A stretch of 39,069 nucleotides of DNA from SIG480 sp045539475 (GTDB taxonomy: Bacteria; Bacillota; Clostridia; Oscillospirales; JAAYXM01). Positions 1-5,897 of this stretch are shown here, in pieces (position 1 is the first letter of the stretch; every line of letters begins with the position of its first letter). The notes under the pieces were generated by a model. It ran no database searches and had not been told where the DNA came from. It saw nothing but the letters and a program-made list of their open reading frames with translations. The translations under genes were made by a program, and so were the position numbers. The DNA lies in the NCBI GenBank assembly GCA_045539475.1, contig JAZQFJ010000026.1, positions 1 to 39,069 on the forward strand, given 5' to 3'.

Positions 1-1593
1 ATCATTTTTGAGCGAAGCGGTTATGTTTCCTATGCAAACTGCGGTTTGCCCTATTACATCGGCGGTGAAATTTCCGATAAGGAAGATTTGTTTTTGCAGA
101 CTCCCGAGGGATTTTGGAACCGTTTTAGAATTGATGTCAGAACGCTCCACGAGGTCATTTCCATCAACCGTGACAGAAAGACCGTTACGGTTACGGATAA
201 AACAAACGGCAACACCTTTGAAGAAAGCTATGACAAGCTTATTTTATCACCGGGCGCAAAGCCTGTTGTTCCCGATTTCTGCAAAGGAGATTGTGAAAAT
301 GTCTTCACACTCCGCACGGTTGAAGACACCTTCAAAATCCGCGAATATACCGATAACAACAATGTCAGAACTGCAACCGTAATCGGCGGCGGTTTTATCG
401 GCCTTGAGATGGCGGAAAATCTCAAAGTGCGTGGGATTGATGTTACTGTCATTCAGAGAAGCGACCATTTACTGAACATTCTCGACCGCGATATCGCATC
501 CTTTATTCACGCAAATCTCAGAGCAAAAGGCATTAACCTGCTTTTCGGTGCTGATGTAAAGAGCGTTGACGGTGAATATGTCATCACCGATTGCGCGAAA
601 ATTCAGGCGGATATGGTGATTGTTTCTATCGGCGTTACGCCCGAGAACACACTTGCAAAGGATGCAGGGTTAAAGCTTGGCGTGAAAGGCGCTATTTCGG
701 TTAATGACGGTATGAAAACCTCGGATGACGACATTTATGCAGTCGGTGATGCAGTGGAGGTAGAAAACTTCATTTCAAAGGATAAAGCGGTTATCACGCT
801 TGCAGGACCTGCGAACAAGCAGGGGCGCATTGCCGCAGACAATATTTGCGGAATTAACAGCACATACAAGGGTACACAGGGCGCATCGGTGATAAAGCTC
901 TTTGATATGACCGCGGCATCCACGGGTATGACCGAAAAACAGCTGAAAGCGACAGGAATTGAGTACGAAAAGATAATTCTCTCACCCTTATCCCATGCCG
1001 GATATTATCCGGGCGCAACCGTTATGACCTTGAAGGTTCTCTTTGAAAAGAAGACATACAAAATCCTCGGTGCACAGTGCGTGGGATATGACGGAGTAGA
1101 AAAGCGGATTGACGTAATCGCAACCGCGATTTTCGCAGGACTTAGTGCAGACAAGCTCAAAGACCTCGAGCTTTCTTATGCGCCGCCTTATTCATCCGCA
1201 AAAGACCCTGTAAATATGGCAGGATTTATTATTGACAATGTAAAAAACGGAATTGTCAAGCATTTCTGGTACGAGGATATTCCAGAGCTTCAAAAGAGGT
1301 TGGATATCACTCTGCTTGACACGAGAACGGTTTATGAATATATGCGCGGTCACGCGGAGGGATTTATCAATATCCCGCTTGATGATCTGCGTGAGCGCAT
1401 ATCCGAGCTTGATCCGGAAAAGCCCGTGTATGTAATGTGCCAGAGCGGATTGCGGAGCTATCTCGCAACGAGGATTCTCATGCAAAACGGCTTTGATGCC
1501 TATAACTTCGCAGGCGGTTACAGACTTTACGGCACAATGTATTATGACGAGGCTATGTCAAAGCAGGCATACGGCTGCGGAATGGAGAAGTAA
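1..1593 (+). CDS. CoA-disulfide reductase-like FAD/NAD oxidoreductase with C-terminal rhodanese domain (5' truncated by window)
   Basis: The reading frame is open from base 1, so the true start and the N-terminal FAD dinucleotide motif lie upstream of the window. The first residues read YVSYANCGLPYYIGG, the hallmark of CoA-disulfide reductases, with the single redox cysteine encoded at 40-42. An NAD(P)-binding glycine motif (VIGGGFIGLEMAE) follows near 379-417, then the FAD-contacting segment DDIYAVGDAVEV near 727-762 and the pyridine nucleotide-disulphide dimerisation domain to about 1200. The last 110 residues are a rhodanese domain with the active-site loop CQSGLRS (Cys codon 1438-1440). 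Family knowledge: CoADR-rhodanese fusions reduce CoA disulfides, persulfides or polysulfides in the cytoplasm. It is the first visible gene of a redox/stress run. Exact substrate (CoA disulfide, polysulfide or NADH oxidase activity) cannot be fixed. Confidence 0.93.
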   Translation: MIFERSGYVSYANCGLPYYIGGEISDKEDLFLQTPEGFWNRFRIDVRTLHEVISINRDRKTVTVTDKTNGNTFEESYDKLILSPGAKPVVPDFCKGDCENVFTLRTVEDTFKIREYTDNNNVRTATVIGGGFIGLEMAENLKVRGIDVTVIQRSDHLLNILDRDIASFIHANLRAKGINLLFGADVKSVDGEYVITDCAKIQADMVIVSIGVTPENTLAKDAGLKLGVKGAISVNDGMKTSDDDIYAVGDAVEVENFISKDKAVITLAGPANKQGRIAADNICGINSTYKGTQGASVIKLFDMTAASTGMTEKQLKATGIEYEKIILSPLSHAGYYPGATVMTLKVLFEKKTYKILGAQCVGYDGVEKRIDVIATAIFAGLSADKLKDLELSYAPPYSSAKDPVNMAGFIIDNVKNGIVKHFWYEDIPELQKRLDITLLDTRTVYEYMRGHAEGFINIPLDDLRERISELDPEKPVYVMCQSGLRSYLATRILMQNGFDAYNFAGGYRLYGTMYYDEAMSKQAYGCGMEK

Positions 1594-1594
1594 A

Positions 1595-1957
1595 ATGATA
1601 AATAAATTACTCAAAAGCGTTCTTGATCAGGACACAGCACCTGTCGTAATATGCGATATCAATGATATTATCGTATATATGAACCCGGTGGCAATAGAGC
1701 GTTATCACAAGGATTTGACGGGCAGAAGTATAAAAGACTGCCATCCGCCGAAAGCCAATGAGATGATTGACAAAGTCGTTTCGTGGTTTCGCGAGAGCCC
1801 GGACAATAATATTATGTACACCTTCCGCAACGATAAAGAAAACAAGGATGTGTATATGGTTGCTCTCCGCGATGAAGACGACACTTTAATCGGATATTAC
1901 GAAAAGCACGAGTACAGAAACCGTGAAGTGGTTGGGCTTTACAAGGGAAAAAGATGA
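1595..1957 (+). CDS. small single-domain PAS protein
   Basis: This is a 120-residue cytoplasmic protein consisting essentially of one PAS domain (VVICDINDIIVYMNPVAIE near residues 17-35, then the core sheet ending YMVALRDEDDTLIGYYEKHE). There is no kinase, cyclase or HTH attached, so it is a stand-alone sensor or ligand-binding module. The chosen ATG at 1595 has a GGAGAAG ribosome site ending 4 bases before it and starts directly after the stop of the CoADR gene. The frame is open further upstream, but that part would overlap the previous gene by 100 bases. Its stop overlaps the next gene by four bases (ATGA), so the two are translationally coupled. A DCHPP motif resembles the helix F region of some haem- or flavin-binding PAS domains, but the ligand is unknown. 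Confidence 0.85.
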   Translation: MINKLLKSVLDQDTAPVVICDINDIIVYMNPVAIERYHKDLTGRSIKDCHPPKANEMIDKVVSWFRESPDNNIMYTFRNDKENKDVYMVALRDEDDTLIGYYEKHEYRNREVVGLYKGKR

Positions 1958-2313
1958 CCAGACAAGAGATAGAAAAGTACATACTGAAAACATACGGCAG
2001 CGTGGCTGAATATCCGTGGATTACGGCACCTAACTACGCTGTGTATCGCCACGCAGACAATCGAAAATGGTTTGCCGTGGTTATGGATATATCCAAGCGA
2101 AAGCTCGGTATTGATTCCGACGAGATTGTGGATATTATGAATGTAAAGTGCGATCCTGTTCTTGTCGCATCGCTTGTTAATGAGAATGGCTTCTTCCCTG
2201 CTTATCATATGGTTAAAGGCAAGTGGATAACGATAATGCTTGATAGCGTGGACGATGAGCAAATCAAATGGCTTATCAGTATGAGCTTTGAACTTACGAA
2301 AGGAAAAATATAG
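1954..2313 (+). CDS. MmcQ/YjbR family protein
   Basis: A 119-residue protein of the MmcQ/YjbR (CyaY-like fold) family. The family pattern is visible: N-terminal helix MTRQEIEKYILKTY, the strand-rich KWFAVVMDIS segment, then the conserved end with YHMVKGKWITIMLD and SVDDEQIKWLISMSFELT. Members are small cytoplasmic proteins sometimes annotated as DNA-binding, but their biochemical role is not established. The start overlaps the PAS gene stop by four bases, indicating coupled translation and possibly a joint function. It is full length for the family. Confidence 0.9.
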   Translation: MTRQEIEKYILKTYGSVAEYPWITAPNYAVYRHADNRKWFAVVMDISKRKLGIDSDEIVDIMNVKCDPVLVASLVNENGFFPAYHMVKGKWITIMLDSVDDEQIKWLISMSFELTKGKI

Positions 2314-2315
2314 AT

Positions 2316-3083
2316 ATGTCAAACTATAATTTTATTTTCAGTCCGACAGGTGGAACAAAGAAAGTTTCGGATATTTTAAAAAACGAAATAGGTGGAGAGT
2401 GGACAGACGTAAATCTGTGCCTTCCCGAAAATCAGATTACGCTTCCGGACATCAATCAGGACGATGTTTGCATCATTGCTGTTCCCTCCTTCGGAGGAAG
2501 AGTTCCTGAAATCGCAGTGGAACGCCTTAATAAAATATCCGCAAACGGAGCAAAGACCATTCTTGTTTGCGTATACGGCAACAGAGAATACGAAGATACT
2601 TTAACAGAGCTTTTTGATGAAGCAGAAAAATGCGGTTTCAAGTCCATTGCGGCAGTAAGTGCCATTGCAGAACATTCCATAGCACGTCAGTTTGCAGCAG
2701 GCAGACCTGACGCAGATGATGAAACAGACCTGAAAGCATTTGCAGAGAAAATAAAAAATAAACTTGAAAACGATGATAACGACATACATAGCACTATTCC
2801 GGGTAATCATAATGTATATAAAGAGCGCGGAAAATCCACATCTAAACCCGAGACTGCAGACTGGTGCATCGAATGTGGAATTTGTGCAAAAGGATGCCCG
2901 GCAGGTGCGATTTCATTCGATAACCCGAGAATAACAGACAACGAGAAGTGCATTTCGTGTATGAAATGTATTTCCGTCTGCCCCAGAAACGCAAGGTCGC
3001 TTAATCCCTCTGTGTTGGATGCTGTATCCGAAAGGCTTTCCAAAGTTTGCAGCGTGAGAAAAGCAAACGAATTGTTTTTGTAA
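2316..3083 (+). CDS. EFR1-type flavodoxin-ferredoxin fusion protein
   Basis: A 255-residue cytoplasmic electron carrier. The N-terminal 150 residues form a flavodoxin-like domain with an FMN phosphate loop, FSPTGGTKK (residues 8-16). The C-terminal part carries two classical 4Fe-4S motifs, CX2CX2CX3CP, at C184/C187/C190/C194 and C212/C215/C218/C222. This architecture is the EFR1 family ferrodoxin common in Clostridia and is expected to pass electrons between FMN and two clusters. It starts two bases after the MmcQ/YjbR stop. A plausible electron donor or partner for the nitroreductase and flavin reductase downstream (inference from neighbourhood only). Confidence 0.92.
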   Translation: MSNYNFIFSPTGGTKKVSDILKNEIGGEWTDVNLCLPENQITLPDINQDDVCIIAVPSFGGRVPEIAVERLNKISANGAKTILVCVYGNREYEDTLTELFDEAEKCGFKSIAAVSAIAEHSIARQFAAGRPDADDETDLKAFAEKIKNKLENDDNDIHSTIPGNHNVYKERGKSTSKPETADWCIECGICAKGCPAGAISFDNPRITDNEKCISCMKCISVCPRNARSLNPSVLDAVSERLSKVCSVRKANELFL

Positions 3084-3170
3084 GCACTAATTTTATTGTA
3101 ACGGTGTCACTCCGAAACCATCCTGAGGATTGCCCACTTTTTCCGAGAATCTAATTTTGAAGGTAAACTT

Positions 3171-3470
3171 ATGAGCACATTTGAAAAGATTTATGAAGTC
3201 GTTCGAAACATCCCCAAAGGCAAGGTCGCAACCTACGGACAGGTGGCAATGCTTGCAGGGAATCCCCGCTGGGCGAGAGTTGTCGGCTATGCTCTGCATG
3301 TTAATCCCGAACCCGGTGTTATCCCCTGCCACAGAGTTGTAAACCGCGAGGGCAAGGTTGCCCCTGCATTTGCATTCGGTGGCGCCGGAGTACAAAGAGG
3401 CTTGCTTGAATCCGAAGGAATTGTTTTTGAACCCGACGGTACAGTTGATTTAGAAAAATACGGTATGTAG
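3171..3470 (+). CDS. MGMT-like methylated-DNA cysteine methyltransferase (single domain)
   Basis: A 99-residue protein equal to the C-terminal catalytic domain of O6-alkylguanine-DNA alkyltransferases. It has the DNA-binding wing and helix region (IPKGKVATYGQVAMLAGNP) and the active-site PCHRV motif with the acceptor cysteine at residue 53. The cysteine is kept, so it is not an alkyltransferase-like protein with tryptophan at that site. The N-terminal Ada/Ogt domain is absent, as in many short bacterial MGMT-family proteins. Family role: removal of alkyl groups from O6-guanine in a suicidal reaction. The upstream 87 bases contain no clear promoter. An AAGG site lies 8-11 bases before the ATG. 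Confidence 0.92.
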   Translation: MSTFEKIYEVVRNIPKGKVATYGQVAMLAGNPRWARVVGYALHVNPEPGVIPCHRVVNREGKVAPAFAFGGAGVQRGLLESEGIVFEPDGTVDLEKYGM

Positions 3471-3480
3471 GTGAATTTAT

Positions 3481-4290
3481 ATGAACAATATTACAGAACA
3501 TATCAAAAACAGAAGAAGTGTCAGGACATTTGACGGTCGTGAACTTAGCAAAACCGACATAGATAACCTGACAGCTTTTGCAAAGACAATAGAAAATCCT
3601 TATAAAATACCTGTTGATTTCAAGCTGATGAACGCAAATGAATACGGACTTAACTGTCCTGTTACTGTTGGTACGGACTTATTTATCGGCGGTAAAATCA
3701 AGTGTACGGAAAACGCAAGCGTGGCATTTGGCTATTCCTTTGAAATGCTTGTATTATATGCACAGTCCATCGGCATCGGAACAACCTGGCTTGGCGGAAC
3801 TATGAACCGCGATGCATTTGAAAAGGCAATGGAGCTTGACGATGACGAAATTATGCCCTGTGCAAGTCCGCTTGGCTATCCTGCGAAAAAGATGTCTATT
3901 CGCGAGAGTATGATGCGAAAAGGCGTTAAAGCCGACGAGCGTTTGCCTTTTGAGGAAATTTTCTTTGACGGCTCGTTTGGTACGCCTTTATCTGAAGAAA
4001 AAGCAGGTAAATGGGAAGTAGTCTTGGAAATGGTAAGGCTTGCACCCTCGGCAGTTAACAAACAACCCTGGCGTGTTGTTGTATGCGACAAGGCAGTTCA
4101 CTTTTACTTAAAACGCAGTAAGGGCTTTAACTATAACGAAAAGCTTGATATGCAAAAGATTGATATAGGCATCGCGCTTTGCCACTTTGACCTGACTGCT
4201 AAAAAGAATAATTTGAATGTTGTCTTTGAGCAAAATGATCCGAAGATAGAATCAGATGCTGAGTATATTGCTTCTTTCAGATTGGCATAA
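3481..4290 (+). CDS. nitroreductase family protein (putative TM nitroreductase group)
   Basis: A 269-residue FMN-dependent nitroreductase-fold protein. The start ITEHIKNRRSVRTFDG matches the family's N-terminal FMN-phosphate motif (RRSVR). IGIGTTWLGGTMNRDAFEKA near residues 97-116 and a second family-like motif, MVRLAPSAVNKQPWRVVV, near 183-201 give a tandem, pseudo-duplicated organisation seen in the Pfam putative TM nitroreductase group. There is no obvious membrane helix despite that name. It is likely a flavoenzyme reducing nitro compounds, quinones or related substrates with NAD(P)H or ferredoxin. It begins 10 bases after the MGMT gene with a TAGGTGAA ribosome site. Substrate unknown. 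Confidence 0.9.
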   Translation: MNNITEHIKNRRSVRTFDGRELSKTDIDNLTAFAKTIENPYKIPVDFKLMNANEYGLNCPVTVGTDLFIGGKIKCTENASVAFGYSFEMLVLYAQSIGIGTTWLGGTMNRDAFEKAMELDDDEIMPCASPLGYPAKKMSIRESMMRKGVKADERLPFEEIFFDGSFGTPLSEEKAGKWEVVLEMVRLAPSAVNKQPWRVVVCDKAVHFYLKRSKGFNYNEKLDMQKIDIGIALCHFDLTAKKNNLNVVFEQNDPKIESDAEYIASFRLA

Positions 4291-4309
4291 ACCGGGAGGC
4301 TGATATAAA

Positions 4310-4654
4310 ATGAAAAACAAAGGAAAAATAATATTATCAATTGTCGGAGTGGTTTTAAGCATTGCATTGCTTGTTATCACCGCAATTCTTGCAGAAGAAG
4401 CGGTTATCAGCGCAGCTTCTGCGGTCGTGCTTACGATTATTTCTGTATTTTTTGTCTTCATGGCAATTGCCTTTGCAGCGAAGGTTGACTATGAAACAGG
4501 TGTTTACGAATGCAGAAACTGCAGACATATTTTTAAACCGACATTCAAGGCGTATATACTCGGTGTGCACACTTTGACAACGAGATGCCTCAAATGCCCC
4601 GAGTGCGGCAAAACTACCTGGTGCAAAAGAAGAAGCGCAGAAAAAGGAGAATAA
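4310..4654 (+). CDS. small membrane protein with C-terminal zinc ribbon
   Basis: A 114-residue protein. Two hydrophobic helices occupy roughly residues 7-29 and 33-58. They are followed by a soluble zinc-ribbon-like segment with CRNC near residue 68 and CPEC near residue 97, that is two CX2C pairs about 25 residues apart. A lysine/arginine-rich tail (WCKRRSAEKGE) suggests the tail is cytoplasmic. The ribosome site is GGGAGG 10 bases before the ATG. Similar short proteins are common next to redox genes in Clostridia, but no function is known. The cysteines could bind zinc or act in thiol chemistry. Confidence 0.8.
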   Translation: MKNKGKIILSIVGVVLSIALLVITAILAEEAVISAASAVVLTIISVFFVFMAIAFAAKVDYETGVYECRNCRHIFKPTFKAYILGVHTLTTRCLKCPECGKTTWCKRRSAEKGE

Positions 4655-4656
4655 CC

Positions 4657-5007
4657 ATGATCCAATTTATTTGTTATCCGAAATGCACGACTTGTCAGAA
4701 GGCAAAAAAGTGGCTTGATGACAACAAAATTGAATATAACTTCCGTGATATAAAAGAGAATAATCCAAGCCTTGAGGAACTAACCGCTTGGTATAAGCTT
4801 AGCGGACTTCCGCTCAAGAAATTTTTCAACACATCCGGACTTTTGTATAAGTCAATGGAACTCAAGGACAAGCTTTCCACAATGTCTGACAAAGAACAGT
4901 TAAAACTCCTTGCAACAGACGGAATGCTCGTCAAACGCCCGCTCGTGATTGGTGAGGACTTTGTGTTGGTTGGTTTTAAAGAAAGCGAATGGATAGAAAA
5001 GCTGTAA
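4657..5007 (+). CDS. Spx/ArsC-like (arsenate reductase family) thioredoxin-fold protein
   Basis: A 116-residue thioredoxin-fold protein with the N-terminal CX2C motif YPKCTTCQKAKKWL (C10 and C13) and the family signature GMLVKRPLVIGED in the C-terminal half, where the arginine corresponds to the ArsC oxyanion residue. It belongs to the YffB/Spx/ArsC family. The Spx-type CX2C favours a thiol-redox or RNA-polymerase-binding role over arsenate reduction, which uses a different cysteine set. The frame is open upstream, but the ATG at 4657 has AAAAGGAGA just before it and starts right after the membrane zinc-ribbon gene. It fits the thiol/redox theme of the run. Whether it is a regulator or an enzyme is undecided. 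Confidence 0.9.
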   Translation: MIQFICYPKCTTCQKAKKWLDDNKIEYNFRDIKENNPSLEELTAWYKLSGLPLKKFFNTSGLLYKSMELKDKLSTMSDKEQLKLLATDGMLVKRPLVIGEDFVLVGFKESEWIEKL

Positions 5008-5021
5008 GGAGCGTGAATACG

Positions 5022-5276
5022 ATGAAATTGAATTTTAGTTTAAAGAACAAAGAGGCAAGCGTAGATGCAGATGTCGAAAGTGTTGTTGAAAAAGTATTAG
5101 ACCACAAGGCAAAAAAGCCACCTAGAAAAACAAGATACCAAATAAAGCAAGAGGAAAAGAGAAAAAACAAAGAACTTGAGCAAAAGCATTTTATACAAGG
5201 CATAATAATTATGGCCTGTTTTATGATTTTCTTACTTGTGGTCTTCTCTGTGGGGTCATTGTTAGGCTTGGAATAG
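5022..5276 (+). CDS. small single-pass membrane protein
   Basis: An 84-residue protein with an acidic and then very basic cytoplasmic head (KKPPRKTRYQIKQEEKRKN) and one strongly hydrophobic helix near residues 57-79 (IIIMACFMIFLLVVF). It has a tail-anchored, single-span topology. The ATG at 5022 is preceded by AAGGAG with 10-base spacing. A longer reading frame starting at 4989 would overlap the ArsC-like gene and lacks a ribosome site. No family recognised. It lies within the same run of genes as the redox proteins. Confidence 0.7.
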   Translation: MKLNFSLKNKEASVDADVESVVEKVLDHKAKKPPRKTRYQIKQEEKRKNKELEQKHFIQGIIIMACFMIFLLVVFSVGSLLGLE

Positions 5277-5295
5277 CAAACTGGAGGAATACATA

Positions 5296-5856
5296 ATGCG
5301 TAAGAATTTTGGAGCGAAGGCGATTTTATATCCAATGCCTGTGTTGATTATCGGTACATATGATGAGAACGGAAAACCAAATGCGATGAATGCCGCATGG
5401 GGTGGCATCAGCGAGGAAACACAGATTTCCATTTGCGTTGATGACGGACACAAGACTGCAAGGAATGTGGTCGCTCGCGGTTCGTTTACCGTCAGTATCG
5501 CAGATGCGGAAAATGTTGTGGCTTGCGATTATGTCGGCATTGTTTCCGGCAATAACGAGCCTGCTAAAATTGAAAAAGCAGGTTGGCACACAACTAAAAG
5601 CGAGTTTGTTGATGCTCCGCTTTTTGATGAATTACCAATGGCGCTTGAATGTAAACTCATCAGCTATGACGAAGAAACCTGCCGTCTCGTAGGTGAAATC
5701 GTAAACGTCTGCACAGACGAGCGAATCCTTGATGAAAACGGCAAAATCGACTTAAATAAGTTCTCCCCTATCACCTACGATCCGGTAAACCACACCTACC
5801 GTAAACTTGGCGAAGTAGTAGGACAAGCATTTAGCGATGGAATGAAGTTGAAGTAA
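5296..5856 (+). CDS. flavin reductase family protein (FMN-binding split barrel)
   Basis: A 186-residue flavin-reductase-like split-barrel protein. The N-terminal KAILYPMPVLIIGTYDENGK, the AWGG followed by ETQISICV, and HKTARNVVARGSFTVSIAD are typical of the FMN-binding domain of the DIM6/NTAB family. These cytoplasmic proteins bind FMN and reduce flavins or act as flavoredoxins in anaerobes. GGAGG lies 8-12 bases before the ATG. It is the last gene of the redox run. Only 41 bases separate it from the AT-rich reverse transcriptase gene, and no clear terminator is visible there, so read-through into the RT is possible. Confidence 0.9.
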   Translation: MRKNFGAKAILYPMPVLIIGTYDENGKPNAMNAAWGGISEETQISICVDDGHKTARNVVARGSFTVSIADAENVVACDYVGIVSGNNEPAKIEKAGWHTTKSEFVDAPLFDELPMALECKLISYDEETCRLVGEIVNVCTDERILDENGKIDLNKFSPITYDPVNHTYRKLGEVVGQAFSDGMKLK

Positions 5857-5897
5857 TTAGTAATAAAGTGAATTTCTTATAAAACAAGAGGGATATT

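Noticed and set aside
3084..3170. Promoter or small gene before the MGMT gene
   Set aside because: No -35/-10 pair with proper spacing and no start codon with a ribosome site were found.
3171..3470. Alkyltransferase-like (ATL) protein lacking the acceptor cysteine
   Set aside because: The active-site motif is PCHRV with the cysteine present at residue 53.
5857..5897. Non-coding RNA partner for the RT, as in DRT2 or retrons
   Set aside because: Only 41 bases lie upstream, and the downstream 177 bases are explained by a terminator and the Fic promoter. No retron-like msr/msd structure is visible.
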